Assembly: GCF_018882285.1 (NCBI RefSeq)
Contig: NZ_JACVOT010000001.1
Location: forward strand, 1,061,916-1,125,915
Source of the DNA: Polynucleobacter sp. AM-26B4
Lineage (GTDB): Bacteria; Pseudomonadota; Gammaproteobacteria; Burkholderiales; Burkholderiaceae
Reading direction: 5' to 3'
DNA length: 64,000 nt
Under the pieces are notes generated by a model. The model was given only the letters and a program-made list of their open reading frames with translations. It was not told the DNA's origin and did not search any database. The position numbers and the translations under genes are program-made. Shown piece by piece: positions 18,195 through 28,277 of this stretch (position 1 is the stretch's first letter; every line of letters starts with the position of its first letter).

Positions 18195-18908
18195 GTGACC
18201 TGGCTCTCAAACAATAAAAAACACCTACTTGAAGGCAGTAAAACCATGTCAAAAGCTGGTTTTGCGATCTTCACTTGGGCGCTGGTGACTGGTATGGCCA
18301 TGGCTGAATCAAGTTTGACCACCTGGCAAGCCATTGGAATGTCACTGTTGGTTTACGCCGGTTCTGCACAATTGGCTGCCTTGCCCTTGATGGCTGGTGA
18401 TTTCCCTTTTTGGACCATTTTTTTAACGGCTGCCGTGGTCAACTTGAGATTTGTTATTTTCAGCGCTGGCCTACAACCGTTTTTTAAAGACAGAACGCTT
18501 TGGAAGCGATCTATTTTGGGTTACATGAACGGGGATCTGACCTTTGCTCTTTTGATGTCTCGTTATTCACAATATCGAGCGGATCCATCCCACTTACCAT
18601 TTTTCTTAGGCATGTCTTTGACCAACTGGACGATTTGGCAAACAGGGTCTTTGATTGGGATATTTCTTGCCGGAGCAGTCCCAGATGCTTGGGGTCTAGG
18701 CTTTGCTGGAACATTGGCATTGATCGCCATTTTGTTACCGATGTTGGATGGTTTATCCATGCGCTTGGCAGCCATTACAGCCTTGGTAGTGGCATTAGCG
18801 GCCAATGACCTGCCTTATAAGTTGAGCATTGTTTTGGCGGTTTTGGCAGCCATAGTGGTCGGTATTGCGTCTGATCGTCTTTTTAGGCAAAGGAAAGGAG
18901 TGTCATGA
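18195..18908 (+). CDS. azlC: AzlC family branched-chain amino acid exporter, large subunit
   Basis: 237 residues with about five to six transmembrane helices. The SLLVYAGSAQLAALPLM and VVNLRFVIFSAGL stretches are the AzlC (YgaZ) signature. The GTG at 18195 keeps the family-typical EG pair in LLEGSKT, but the ATG at 18246 has a better ribosome site (GAAGG), which would give 220 residues. With AzlD it forms an inner-membrane exporter of valine or other branched-chain amino acids. A perfect TATAAT lies at 18159-18164. It diverges from ilvE, so synthesis and export sit back to back. Confidence 0.88.
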   Translation: MTWLSNNKKHLLEGSKTMSKAGFAIFTWALVTGMAMAESSLTTWQAIGMSLLVYAGSAQLAALPLMAGDFPFWTIFLTAAVVNLRFVIFSAGLQPFFKDRTLWKRSILGYMNGDLTFALLMSRYSQYRADPSHLPFFLGMSLTNWTIWQTGSLIGIFLAGAVPDAWGLGFAGTLALIAILLPMLDGLSMRLAAITALVVALAANDLPYKLSIVLAVLAAIVVGIASDRLFRQRKGVS

Positions 18909-19231
18909 GCCCAGTCGATAGTTGGATCGTGATCATCGGCCTGATGGTGGTGACTTTGATCACTCGGAGCTTCTTTTTGATCATTGGCGAACGAATGGAG
19001 CTATCAGAAACAGTTCAGAATGCCCTCAGATACGCTCCAGCCGCCGCTTTGGTGGCCATCATTGCCCCTGAAATATTTATCACTCAGACATTCACCCCAT
19101 CTGAAGTGACCACGCCTCAATTTTGGGGAGGTGTTGCCTCTTTTGTGGCATTTTTAGTCACAAGAAGTATGTTTTTCACGATTATTTTGGGAATGTTGGC
19201 TTTTACCTTGGTGGGCTTGATTGGGTCCTAA
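18905..19231 (+). CDS. azlD: AzlD family branched-chain amino acid exporter, small subunit
   Basis: 108 residues with about three to four transmembrane helices (IVIIGLMVVTLITRSFFLI; ALRYAPAAALVAIIAPEI; MFFTIILGMLAFTLVGL). The ALRYAPAAALVAIIAPE stretch is typical of AzlD/YgaH. Its ATG overlaps the azlC stop as ATGA, so translation is coupled and the two are made in a fixed ratio. Confidence 0.9.
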   Translation: MSPVDSWIVIIGLMVVTLITRSFFLIIGERMELSETVQNALRYAPAAALVAIIAPEIFITQTFTPSEVTTPQFWGGVASFVAFLVTRSMFFTIILGMLAFTLVGLIGS

Positions 19232-19297
19232 AAAACCGTCCAATTGAGCTGTAAAAAGGTAAAATCTGACTTTCTTGTCTTTTGTCGAAAATTCGCT

Positions 19298-20512
19298 ATG
19301 CCAGGCACATCAAAACTTCAATTTAATCGCCTTTCAACCTTGGCCGCCAATGGCCAGCTAAAAGGTAAGCGAGTCTTCATCAGAGCTGATTTGAACGTTC
19401 CACAAGATGAGGCAGGCAACATCACTGAAGACACTCGCATCAGAGCATCCATTCCAGCCATCAAGTTGGCATTGGATGCAGGTGCAGCTGTGATGGTGAC
19501 ATCTCACTTGGGTCGCCCAACTGAGGGTGAGTTCAGACCTGAGGATACTTTGGCACCAGTTGCCGACAGAATTGCAGAACTCATGGAGCGCAAAGTTCCA
19601 TTGATCAGTCACTGGGTTGAGGGTGGCTTTGAAATACAGCCTGGCGACTTGGTGCTTTTAGAGAATTGCCGTCTTAACAAGGGCGAAAAGAAAAACAATG
19701 ATGAGTTAGCTCAAAAAATGGCTAGCTTGTGTGACGTTTATGTGAATGACGCATTTGGTACAGCGCATCGTGCTGAGGCAACAACTCATGGCATGGCTAA
19801 ATTTGCACCAGTTGCTTGTGCGGGTCCTTTGATGGCCGCTGAATTAGATGCATTGGGTAAAGCATTGACTGATCCAAAGCGTCCATTGGTGGCGATTGTT
19901 GCAGGATCAAAAGTTTCAACAAAATTAACGATTCTTAAATCATTGGCAGAAAAAGTTGATCAATTGATTGTGGGCGGCGGTATCGCAAACACTTTCATGT
20001 TGGCAGCAGGCTTGCCGATCGGTAGGTCTTTGGCTGAACCAGATTTGGTGAGCGAAGCAAAAGCAATCATTGATTTGATGGCCAAGCGTGGTGCGAGTGT
20101 GCCGATTCCTGTGGATGTGGTGGTTGCGAATGAATTGTCACCATTGGCGCGTGCGAATAGAGTGGCATCAACCGATGTTCAGCCTGATGACATGATTTTG
20201 GATGTAGGGCCAAAAACATCAGCTGAACTGACAAGCATCATTGCACACGCAGGAACAGTTGTTTGGAACGGCCCGATCGGTGTTTTTGAAATTGATCAAT
20301 TTGGCGGTGGCACGAAGATGTTGGCCGCTGCAATTGCTCACTCTCCAGCATTCTCAATCGCTGGTGGTGGTGATACTTTGGCAGCGATTGCCAAGTACGG
20401 TATTGAGAAACAAGTTGATTACATTTCTACTGGTGGAGGCGCTTTCTTGGAATTCCTAGAAGGTAAAACCTTGCCAGCCTTTGCTATCTTGTCAGAAAGA
20501 GCGGATAAATAA
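19298..20512 (+). CDS. pgk: Phosphoglycerate kinase
   Basis: 404 residues from the ATG at 19298; the upstream in-frame TTG is not needed. It catalyses 1,3-bisphosphoglycerate + ADP to 3-phosphoglycerate + ATP. The substrate site [13 protein letters not shown], the TSHLGRP motif, and the nucleotide-binding [11 protein letters not shown] and [12 protein letters not shown] motifs are intact. First gene of a tight plus-strand run with pyk (1-nt overlap) and fba, then purine genes. Confidence 0.98.
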   Translation: MPGTSKLQFNRLSTLAANGQLKGKRVFIRADLNVPQDEAGNITEDTRIRASIPAIKLALDAGAAVMVTSHLGRPTEGEFRPEDTLAPVADRIAELMERKVPLISHWVEGGFEIQPGDLVLLENCRLNKGEKKNNDELAQKMASLCDVYVNDAFGTAHRAEATTHGMAKFAPVACAGPLMAAELDALGKALTDPKRPLVAIVAGSKVSTKLTILKSLAEKVDQLIVGGGIANTFMLAAGLPIGRSLAEPDLVSEAKAIIDLMAKRGASVPIPVDVVVANELSPLARANRVASTDVQPDDMILDVGPKTSAELTSIIAHAGTVVWNGPIGVFEIDQFGGGTKMLAAAIAHSPAFSIAGGGDTLAAIAKYGIEKQVDYISTGGGAFLEFLEGKTLPAFAILSERADK

Positions 20513-21942
20513 TGCGTGCAACAAAAATTGTTGCGACCCTAGGTCCAGCATCAAGCAGTGCTGAAGTTTTAAAAAAATTAATGGAAGCGGGTGTTGATGT
20601 TGTCCGCTTGAATTTTTCACACGGTACAGCAGCAGATCACCAAGCCAGAGCTCAGCTTGTTAGAGAAGTTTCTAAAGCGGCCGGTCGTGAAGTTGCCATC
20701 ATGGCAGATTTACAAGGTCCAAAAATCCGCGTCGGCAAATTTGAAAATAACAAAATTATTTTGAAAGCTGGCGAAAAGTTCACTTTGGATGCCAACTGCA
20801 CTTTAGGTGATCAAACAAAAGTAGGTCTTGATTATAAAAACTTGCCCAATGATGTGAAGGTTGGCGATAAGTTATTGCTGAACGACGGCTTATTGGTGAT
20901 TCGAGTTGAGGGTGTTGAGGGTTCTTGCATTCACACGATTGTTGAATTGGGCGGTGAGCTTTCAAATAACAAAGGCATCAATCGTGCAGGTGGTGGTTTG
21001 ACTGCACCTGCATTGACGGATAAAGACAAAGAAGATTTAAAAACAGCAGTGGCATTGGGCGCCGATTACATTGCGATCAGTTTCCCCAAAAATGCTGAAG
21101 ACATGAAAATTGCTCGTGGCTTGGCTGATGCTGCCAGCAAAGAGTTTGGTCATAAAACAAAACTCATTGCAAAGATTGAGCGTGCAGAAGCAGTGATGCC
21201 TGGTGTATTGGAAGAAATTCTTGAGGTCAGTGACGGCATCATGGTGGCTCGTGGCGACTTGGCTGTGGAGGTTGGGAATGCGACTGTTCCGGCGCTGCAA
21301 AAACGAATGATTCGTTTGGCTCGTGAAGCGAACAAAGTGGTGATCACTGCGACTCAAATGATGGAGTCAATGATTGTTAATCCGGTGCCAACCAGAGCTG
21401 AGGTCAGCGATGTGGCCAATGCAGTTCTTGATGGCACAGACGCTGTGATGTTATCGGCCGAGACTGCATCGGGTCAGTATCCAATTGAAACTGTTTTACA
21501 AATGGCAGCTATTTGCCTTGAGGCTGAAAAAACCGAAGTGCATCATTTGGATGCTGATTTCTTTGATCAAAAGTTCACGCGCATTGATCAATCAATTGCT
21601 TTCGGTGCTTTATTCACCGCCTATCACTTGGGTGTCAAAGCAATTGCTGCATTGACTGATTCTGGCTCAACTGCTTTATGGATGAGCCGCCATAAGATCC
21701 AGGTTCCTATCTTTGCACTCACAACAAAAATCGCTAGTCAGAGATCAATGGCACTTTACAGAAACGTGCACCCTTTGCATTTGGATACCAGCAATGACAG
21801 GGACACTGCTTTAGGGCAGGCAGAGGCAAGAATTAAAAAATTAGGCGTTGTGGCTTCTGGTGACACCATCGTATTGACGGTGGGTGAGCCAATGGGCCAA
21901 GTTGGCGGAACCAACACGCTCAAGATTGTGAATGTTAAATAA
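20512..21942 (+). CDS. pyk: Pyruvate kinase
   Basis: 476 residues. Converts phosphoenolpyruvate and ADP to pyruvate and ATP, the last step of glycolysis. [15 protein letters not shown], the RLNFSHG motif, the catalytic-lysine motif IAKIERAEA and MVARGDLAVEVG (metal-binding glutamate region) and ATQMMESMI are all present. The A of its ATG is the last base of the pgk stop (TAATG), so translation is coupled. Confidence 0.98.
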   Translation: MRATKIVATLGPASSSAEVLKKLMEAGVDVVRLNFSHGTAADHQARAQLVREVSKAAGREVAIMADLQGPKIRVGKFENNKIILKAGEKFTLDANCTLGDQTKVGLDYKNLPNDVKVGDKLLLNDGLLVIRVEGVEGSCIHTIVELGGELSNNKGINRAGGGLTAPALTDKDKEDLKTAVALGADYIAISFPKNAEDMKIARGLADAASKEFGHKTKLIAKIERAEAVMPGVLEEILEVSDGIMVARGDLAVEVGNATVPALQKRMIRLAREANKVVITATQMMESMIVNPVPTRAEVSDVANAVLDGTDAVMLSAETASGQYPIETVLQMAAICLEAEKTEVHHLDADFFDQKFTRIDQSIAFGALFTAYHLGVKAIAALTDSGSTALWMSRHKIQVPIFALTTKIASQRSMALYRNVHPLHLDTSNDRDTALGQAEARIKKLGVVASGDTIVLTVGEPMGQVGGTNTLKIVNVK

Positions 21943-21964
21943 ATTTTAATTTAAGGAAATAGCA

Positions 21965-23029
21965 ATGGCTCTTGTATCTTTGCGCCAATTATTGGACCAC
22001 GCTGCTGAGAATGCTTATGGACTGCCAGCATTCAATGTGAATAATCTTGAACAGGTACAAGCCATCATGGCTGCTGCCGATGAAGTCAATGCACCAGTCA
22101 TCATGCAAGCTTCTGCTGGCGCACGTAAATATGCTGGAGAAGCATTTTTACGTCATTTGATTGATGCGGCTGTTGAGGCTTATCCGCATATTCCAGTGGT
22201 GATGCATCAAGACCACGGTCAAAGCCCAGCCGTTTGTATGGCAGCGATTCGTTCAGGTTTCACATCTGTGATGATGGATGGTTCTTTGATGGCTGATGGT
22301 AAGTCAGTTGCCTCATACGAGTACAACGTCGCTGTGTCTCAAGAGGTGGTGAAGTTTGCGCATTCGATTGGTGTAACTGTTGAAGCTGAGTTGGGTGTTT
22401 TAGGTTCTTTAGAAACCATGATGGGTGATAAAGAAGACGGTCACGGCGCAGAAGGTGCTATGACTCGTGAACAGTTATTGACCGATGTTGAGCAAGCGGC
22501 TGATTTTGTGAAGCAAACTCAATGTGATGCCTTGGCGATTGCGATTGGTACGAGCCATGGCGCTTATAAGTTCACCAAAAAACCAACGGGTGATATTTTG
22601 GCGATTGATCGCATCAAAGAAATCAATCAACGTATTCCAAACACACACCTTGTGATGCATGGTTCTTCCAGCGTACCTCAAGAGTTGCTCGCAATCATCC
22701 GTGAGTTTGGTGGCGACATGAAAGAAACTTACGGTGTGCCTGTTGAAGAGATTCAGCAAGGTATCAAGCACGGCGTTAGAAAAATCAATATCGACACAGA
22801 TATTCGTTTGGCAATGACTGCTGCTATTCGTAAATATTTATTTGAGAACCCAGGCAAGTTTGATCCACGCGATTATTTGAAGCCAGCACGTGAAGCTGCC
22901 AAAGAGATTTGTAAAGCGCGTTATTTAGCGTTTGGTTGCGAAGGCCAAGCTGGCAAGATCAAATCAATTCCTTTGGAACAAATGGCTGAGCGTTACAAAA
23001 GCGGTCAATTAGCTCAATTAGTTAAATAA
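21965..23029 (+). CDS. fba: Class II fructose-1,6-bisphosphate aldolase, Calvin-cycle subtype
   Basis: 354 residues. Zinc-dependent aldolase; the length and the block [21 protein letters not shown] belong to the class II subtype named for Calvin-cycle organisms but widespread in betaproteobacteria for glycolysis and gluconeogenesis. Zinc histidines are in [19 protein letters not shown] and [22 protein letters not shown] is the C-terminal phosphate site. AAGGAA precedes the ATG, 22 nt after pyk. No RuBisCO gene is seen in the window. Confidence 0.97.
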   Translation: MALVSLRQLLDHAAENAYGLPAFNVNNLEQVQAIMAAADEVNAPVIMQASAGARKYAGEAFLRHLIDAAVEAYPHIPVVMHQDHGQSPAVCMAAIRSGFTSVMMDGSLMADGKSVASYEYNVAVSQEVVKFAHSIGVTVEAELGVLGSLETMMGDKEDGHGAEGAMTREQLLTDVEQAADFVKQTQCDALAIAIGTSHGAYKFTKKPTGDILAIDRIKEINQRIPNTHLVMHGSSSVPQELLAIIREFGGDMKETYGVPVEEIQQGIKHGVRKINIDTDIRLAMTAAIRKYLFENPGKFDPRDYLKPAREAAKEICKARYLAFGCEGQAGKIKSIPLEQMAERYKSGQLAQLVK

Positions 23030-23036
23030 GGTATTC

Positions 23037-23930
23037 ATGCAAGCTCTTTACGAATCTTCAATCAAGTCATTGCCATTAATCTCAAAAGGCAAGGTAAGAG
23101 ATATTTACGCCATTGGTGATGATCAACTGTTGATGGTGACTACTGATCGTTTATCAGCATTTGATGTTGTCATGGGTGAACCTATTCCTGGCAAAGGCAT
23201 TGTTCTTAATGAGATGGCTAATTTTTGGTTTGGTAAGTTAAGCCATGTGATTCCTAATCATTTGACGGGTATTGACCCATGCTCAGTGGTGGCGGCTGAT
23301 GAGGTAAATCAAGTCAAAGGTCGAGCCATCGTGACGAAGCGTTTAAAACCAATCATGGTTGAAGCGGTGGTGCGCGGCTATTTATCTGGTAGTGGTTGGA
23401 AGGATTATCAAGACACTGGCGCTATCTGCGGCATCAAATTGCCAGTAGGCCTTAAAAATGCACAACAGTTGCCTGAGCCGATTTTCACACCAGCCGCAAA
23501 AGCGGATGTTGGTGAGCATGATGAAAATATTTCTTATGCAGAAGTTGAAAAACGCATTGGTCAAGAATTAGCTGCAAAAATCAAAGAAGTGAGTATTCGT
23601 TTATACAAAGAAGCTTCTATTTATGCTGCAAGTAAAGGCATCATCATTGCTGATACGAAATTTGAATTTGGTTTAGATGAAAATAATACATTGGTATTGA
23701 TGGATGAAGTGTTAACTGCTGACTCGTCTCGTTTTTGGCCAGCAGCTTCATATCAAGTGGGATCTAATCCTCCATCATTTGATAAACAGTTTGTGCGTGA
23801 TTGGTTGGAGTCTGCAAGAATCAATGGTCAACCATGGAATAAGTCTGCACCTGCACCAAAGTTACCTGATGATGTGATTGAAAAAACAGCGGCTAAATAC
23901 CGTGAAGCTTTAGCAACACTGACTGCTTAA
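23037..23930 (+). CDS. purC: SAICAR synthase (phosphoribosylaminoimidazole-succinocarboxamide synthase)
   Basis: 297 residues. Joins CAIR and aspartate with ATP in de novo purine synthesis. [13 protein letters not shown], the [15 protein letters not shown] loop, [15 protein letters not shown] and [24 protein letters not shown] with SSRFWP are the family hallmarks. It starts 7 nt after fba, joining the glycolytic and purine parts of the cluster. Confidence 0.98.
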   Translation: MQALYESSIKSLPLISKGKVRDIYAIGDDQLLMVTTDRLSAFDVVMGEPIPGKGIVLNEMANFWFGKLSHVIPNHLTGIDPCSVVAADEVNQVKGRAIVTKRLKPIMVEAVVRGYLSGSGWKDYQDTGAICGIKLPVGLKNAQQLPEPIFTPAAKADVGEHDENISYAEVEKRIGQELAAKIKEVSIRLYKEASIYAASKGIIIADTKFEFGLDENNTLVLMDEVLTADSSRFWPAASYQVGSNPPSFDKQFVRDWLESARINGQPWNKSAPAPKLPDDVIEKTAAKYREALATLTA

Positions 23931-23959
23931 TTGCTCGCTAAAAGCACAAAGGAAAAAAG

Positions 23960-24457
23960 ATGAGTCAAAAACCAATTGTTGGAATCTTGATGGGTTCAAA
24001 TTCTGATTGGGACACCATGCAGAACGCAGCTCAAACTCTCACTGATTTCGGAGTTGCATACGAAGCCAAGGTGGTTTCTGCGCACCGCATGCCTGATGAT
24101 ATGTTTGCTTATGCTGAAACTGCAGCAGAGCGCGGTATCAAGGCAATCATTGCTGGCGCTGGTGGTGCTGCACATTTGCCAGGTATGTTGGCAGCAAAAA
24201 CAATTGTTCCTGTTTTCGGCGTGCCGGTTGCCTCAAAGCATTTGAGTGGTGAAGATTCACTTTTATCCATTGTGCAAATGCCTAAAGGTATTCCTGTGGC
24301 AACTTTTGCTATTGGTGATGCCGGTGCAGCTAATGCTGCTTTGCATGTGATTGCTAATCTTGCAGTAAACGACCCTGCTCTGGCTAAAAAGTTAGAGGTG
24401 TTCCGAGGTGCTCAAACTGAAAAAGCAAGAGCCATGAACTTACCAGGACATTCTTGA
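23960..24457 (+). CDS. purE: N5-CAIR mutase
   Basis: 165 residues. Class I PurE, which rearranges N5-carboxyaminoimidazole ribonucleotide to CAIR. The substrate-binding [10 protein letters not shown] motif, SAHRMPDDM with its catalytic histidine, and [13 protein letters not shown] are present. AAGGAAAAAAG precedes the ATG. It works with PurK, encoded 3 nt downstream. Confidence 0.98.
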   Translation: MSQKPIVGILMGSNSDWDTMQNAAQTLTDFGVAYEAKVVSAHRMPDDMFAYAETAAERGIKAIIAGAGGAAHLPGMLAAKTIVPVFGVPVASKHLSGEDSLLSIVQMPKGIPVATFAIGDAGAANAALHVIANLAVNDPALAKKLEVFRGAQTEKARAMNLPGHS

Positions 24458-24460
24458 TTT

Positions 24461-25639
24461 ATGGCAGATCGTCAAAACCCAATTTTGCCGGGATCTTACC
24501 TAGGGATTCTTGGGGGTGGTCAATTGGGGCGCATGTTCACTCATGCTGCTCAAGCCATGGGATACAAAGTATGCGTATTGGACCATGATGCACAGAGTCC
24601 TGCCGGAATCGTTGCAGATAAACATATTCAAGCAAGTTATACCGACAGCGCTGCTTTAAAAGAGATGGCAGCTATCTGTCAGGCAGCCAGCACTGAATTT
24701 GAAAATGTTCCTGCTACGGCACTTGATGAGCTAGAGTCTTTGGGTGTATTTGTTGCCCCAAGAAGTGCTGGTGTATCTATTGCACAAGACCGTGTTGCTG
24801 AAAAGAAGTTTTTAGCAACGTGGCAAAAAGAAGCTGGTATCGGCCCGGCACCTTATCAAGTCATTGAAAAGCAAAGCGACGCTGAAGCAGTTTCTGCTGA
24901 TTTATTTCCAGGTATTCTAAAAACTGCTCGAATGGGCTATGACGGTAAAGGTCAGGTGACAGTTCATGATCGTGATGAACTTGTGAAGGCCTGGAATGGG
25001 TTTAACCAAGTTGTGTGTGTTTTAGAAAAACGCATGGATTTGGCCTTTGAAGTATCAGCATTGGTGGTGCGTGGTCATGATGATGAAGTTGTTGCATATC
25101 CAATTGCACAAAATATTCACAAGAATGGCATTTTGCACACAACAACCGTGCCGGCACCATCGATCAATTCAGCTCAAGAAACAAAAATCGTCGATGCCGC
25201 CAAAGAAATCATCCGTCGTTTAGATTACGTGGGTGTCTTGTGTGTTGAGTTCTTTGTTCTCAAAAATGGAGATGTGGTTGCCAATGAGATTGCTCCACGC
25301 CCACATAATTCTGGGCATTACACACAGAATGCCTGTTTAAGCAGTCAATTTGAGCAGCAGGTTAGAGCGATGGCCCGTTTACCTTTGGGTAGCGCAGAGT
25401 TGATTGGCCCAAGCATCATGCTCAATATTCTGGGTGATGAGTGGTTGGTCTCTGGAAAACAAGAAGAGCCTTCATGGGAAAAAATTCTGAAAGCTCCTTC
25501 TGCAAAGCTACATCTTTACGGCAAGGCTGAGCCTCGCGTGGGTCGCAAAATGGGACACATTAATTTTGTAGGCAAAACCTCATCTGCTGTTGAGTTGGTT
25601 TGCCAAGAGGCTATACGAGTCCTAAAAATAGCGCGCTGA
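24461..25639 (+). CDS. purK: N5-CAIR synthetase
   Basis: 392 residues. ATP-grasp enzyme that carboxylates AIR with bicarbonate to N5-CAIR, the substrate of PurE. GILGGGQLGRMFTHAA is the N-terminal dinucleotide-like fold, KTARMGYDGKGQ the ATP-grasp loop, and FFVLKNGDVVANEIAPRPHNSGHYT the metal-binding end. Cotranscribed with purE and followed by tsaC after 2 nt. Confidence 0.97.
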   Translation: MADRQNPILPGSYLGILGGGQLGRMFTHAAQAMGYKVCVLDHDAQSPAGIVADKHIQASYTDSAALKEMAAICQAASTEFENVPATALDELESLGVFVAPRSAGVSIAQDRVAEKKFLATWQKEAGIGPAPYQVIEKQSDAEAVSADLFPGILKTARMGYDGKGQVTVHDRDELVKAWNGFNQVVCVLEKRMDLAFEVSALVVRGHDDEVVAYPIAQNIHKNGILHTTTVPAPSINSAQETKIVDAAKEIIRRLDYVGVLCVEFFVLKNGDVVANEIAPRPHNSGHYTQNACLSSQFEQQVRAMARLPLGSAELIGPSIMLNILGDEWLVSGKQEEPSWEKILKAPSAKLHLYGKAEPRVGRKMGHINFVGKTSSAVELVCQEAIRVLKIAR

Positions 25640-25641
25640 TC

Positions 25642-26688
25642 ATGCCTGATTCAATTCAAAGGGCGATAGACGTTCTTAAGGCTGGTGGTTTGGTGGGTAT
25701 GCCCACCGAAACGGTTTATGGTCTAGCAGCTGACGCAAGCAATGTATCAGCTATCAATAAAATATTTTCTAGTAAAGGTCGCCCCTCTGGTCACCCTTTG
25801 ATTGTGCATATTGCACAGCCTGACATTGGCTTGAGTAATGATCAACAGGCTATGTCGAATGCGTGGCGAGAAATCCTCAGCCAATGGTCAAGAGATGTTT
25901 CGCCAGAGGCTTTGATTTTGGCTCAAGCATTTTGGCCGGGCCCTTTGACCATGATTCTTCCAAAAGCGAAAAATGTTTTATTGGAAGTGACAGGCGGACA
26001 AGAAACCGTTGGAATTCGTTGTCCCAAGCATCCTGTAGCGCAGAATTTATTAAAAGAGTTCGGCGGTGGTTTAGCGGCACCTTCTGCCAATCGTTTTGGC
26101 AGAATTTCTCCAACAACTGCAGAGCATGTGCGTGAAGAGTTTCCAGGTGATGAGGTATTGGTGCTTGATGGCGGTCCCTGTGATGTGGGTATTGAATCTA
26201 CCATTGTTGATCTGACTCGCCTTGATACTCATGGTGCTGTTATTTTGAGGCCAGGGGCCATCACGCAGGCAATGATTGATGGTGTTGTTGGAAAGACTGA
26301 ATTTACAAAACAAAATACGAGTGCATCGGCACCTAGGGTATCTGGTAGTTTGAGTGCGCACTATGCGCCGAAGACAAAATTAGTTTTATATGATGCCAAA
26401 GATGCTGAGTCAGTATTGGCTCAAGTGAATAACTCTGATTTAGAGAATGTTGCCTGGGTGCATTTCGCAAAAGATTTGTCTGCTAAAGATCTTGGTTTAA
26501 AGAATGTGGCAAAGGAAGTGCTCTTGCCTCTTGAATCAAATGCAGTGGGTCGAGAGCTCTATGCTTTGCTAAGACACTTGGATGCCCTGAACGTGAATTG
26601 CATCTTCTTTGAACAGCTACCTGATGGTGTTGAGTGGGACGCTATCAGAGATAGATTGGGGCGTGCCTCAGTTGGCTCTGGTATGTAA
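25642..26688 (+). CDS. tsaC: Threonylcarbamoyl-AMP synthase, Sua5/YrdC/YciO type
   Basis: 348 residues from the ATG at 25642, 2 nt after purK. It makes threonylcarbamoyl-AMP from threonine, bicarbonate and ATP for the t6A37 tRNA modification. The YrdC domain shows GGLVGMPTETVYGLAADA, KGRPSGHPLIVHI, PGPLTMILP and PSANRFGRISPT. The extra C-terminal domain (after about residue 230, beginning APRVSGSLSAHYAPKTKLVL) marks the longer Sua5 form. The last 21 nt overlap the end of convergent dacB. Confidence 0.94.
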   Translation: MPDSIQRAIDVLKAGGLVGMPTETVYGLAADASNVSAINKIFSSKGRPSGHPLIVHIAQPDIGLSNDQQAMSNAWREILSQWSRDVSPEALILAQAFWPGPLTMILPKAKNVLLEVTGGQETVGIRCPKHPVAQNLLKEFGGGLAAPSANRFGRISPTTAEHVREEFPGDEVLVLDGGPCDVGIESTIVDLTRLDTHGAVILRPGAITQAMIDGVVGKTEFTKQNTSASAPRVSGSLSAHYAPKTKLVLYDAKDAESVLAQVNNSDLENVAWVHFAKDLSAKDLGLKNVAKEVLLPLESNAVGRELYALLRHLDALNVNCIFFEQLPDGVEWDAIRDRLGRASVGSGM

Positions 26689-28230
26689 TTGTTGCGGACC
26701 ATCATCAAGAAGCCAAGTCATTAATGCATCATGAATGCCTCGACCAGAGCCAGCATTGCGATGATTGATGAAAGAAGAAATCGCATATACCTGGCCGCTT
26801 TTACTCACGACATAGCCTGAAATGCTTCTCACATCAGCCAAGGACCCGGTTTTAATATAAGCACCATATTTTTTGATGGGCTTGGGGAACTGAGATATGT
26901 TGTTTTCAAAAGCTTGCACATCGCCTTTTCTGGGGATGTATTGACGAAGTTTATCCATCAAGCGATGTTTCATAGTTCCATCCACGCCTGCAATTGGAAG
27001 TGATTCAGTGAAGTACTCTCTTGTTGAAGAATTCAGGCCAAGCAGTAATACTTGATTGAGGTGTTTGGAGCTGATTCTCTCGATGCGAGATAGGCCAGAA
27101 CCATTCTCAATGACCAGCTCAGGCATGTCTAATTGATATTTCTTGAGCCACGACTTAACCACCATATTGCCGTTGTTGGTATTTCCGGGAGCACCATTTT
27201 TTTCTAATGCCAATGTGAGTAAAACTTGTCTGGCCATCACGTTATTTGAAAGCTTATTGATATCTTTGACTGATTCATACAAGGGTATGCCAAAGTGCGT
27301 GACGACTGGCCTGAAAGAATCGGTTAGCTGACCATTTTTAATCACCGGCTTCTTGCCCCATGTGCCGCCAAGATCTTCCCATGCTGCAATCAAGCTCTGC
27401 GACAAAAATTGATCGGTATCGGACGCAACAATATTCCAATTGGCAGTAGAACAAGCGCTGGGGTAGTCACCGCTAAAACTGGCAATCCATGCCGAGTTTT
27501 TCTCTGTTTTCAGAGTCATCGTGATGCCGTCTCGCCAATTAGTACAAGGGCCATCCACCACTGTCAAATTATTATCAATTGATAAATTTGCCATTCGAGG
27601 TGTTTGCTTGATCACAACCAATCGATTTTCAAGATTTGGAAAGAACTGAAAACTGAAACTATTAAAGGCAAATAAAAGAGCATCAGGCGCCACGCTATAA
27701 GCGCGAGTAGGTTCGCCATCAAAAAAAGATGATTCTTTGACAGATTTATCGTAAGCGCTTCGGTCAAAGATTAAATCTCCATGGATATTTTTAACGCCGC
27801 TGGCTTTGAGGTTGGCTAAAAGCTTATTCACTTCCTCTGGTATGAGCTTAGGATCACCACTACCTCTGATGAGTAAGTCCCCGCGCAGAGTGCCTTTTGA
27901 GATTTGGCCGTTAGTGAATAGATCTGTTTTCCATCTGTACTCAGGTCCTAGCATTTCCATGGCAGCCAAGCTTGTGACAAGCTTCATCGTGGATGCTGGA
28001 TTCATGCCAACATTTTCCTGCCAATGAATCACATCATGGGAATTAAAGGTCGCATGGCCTTGTTGGCTGGTGATTTTTGAGACAGATATTGCAATTGCTT
28101 CTTTTGGTATGGAGCTTTTTTTGATTGCCGATTCAACAGGGGCAGGTAAAGAATCTTTCGCAAATAAGCCAAAGCTTTGCGTGGCTAAAAAAAAGCCTGT
28201 CAATATCAATAAATGTCTCTTAAATGGCAT
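26668..28230 (-). CDS. dacB: D-alanyl-D-alanine carboxypeptidase/endopeptidase (PBP4 family, S13)
   Basis: 520 residues from the ATG at 28230, preceded by AGGG. An N-terminal signal peptide (MPFKRHLLILTGFFLATQSFG) sends it to the periplasm, where it trims or cleaves peptidoglycan cross-links. The active-site SxxK is STMK within NPASTMKLVTSLAAMEM, the SxN is SNN in KLSNNVMARQ, and the KTG is in YIKTGSLADVRS. The large insertion between SxxK and SxN is typical of class C PBPs. It lies 47 nt downstream of the hybrid kinase on the same strand and overlaps convergent tsaC by 21 nt. Confidence 0.94.
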   Translation of the reverse strand: MPFKRHLLILTGFFLATQSFGLFAKDSLPAPVESAIKKSSIPKEAIAISVSKITSQQGHATFNSHDVIHWQENVGMNPASTMKLVTSLAAMEMLGPEYRWKTDLFTNGQISKGTLRGDLLIRGSGDPKLIPEEVNKLLANLKASGVKNIHGDLIFDRSAYDKSVKESSFFDGEPTRAYSVAPDALLFAFNSFSFQFFPNLENRLVVIKQTPRMANLSIDNNLTVVDGPCTNWRDGITMTLKTEKNSAWIASFSGDYPSACSTANWNIVASDTDQFLSQSLIAAWEDLGGTWGKKPVIKNGQLTDSFRPVVTHFGIPLYESVKDINKLSNNVMARQVLLTLALEKNGAPGNTNNGNMVVKSWLKKYQLDMPELVIENGSGLSRIERISSKHLNQVLLLGLNSSTREYFTESLPIAGVDGTMKHRLMDKLRQYIPRKGDVQAFENNISQFPKPIKKYGAYIKTGSLADVRSISGYVVSKSGQVYAISSFINHRNAGSGRGIHDALMTWLLDDGPQQLHTRAN

Positions 28231-28277
28231 CCCTAAATCATATAGCCTAATGCGCACTTATGTATATATGGCTAATA

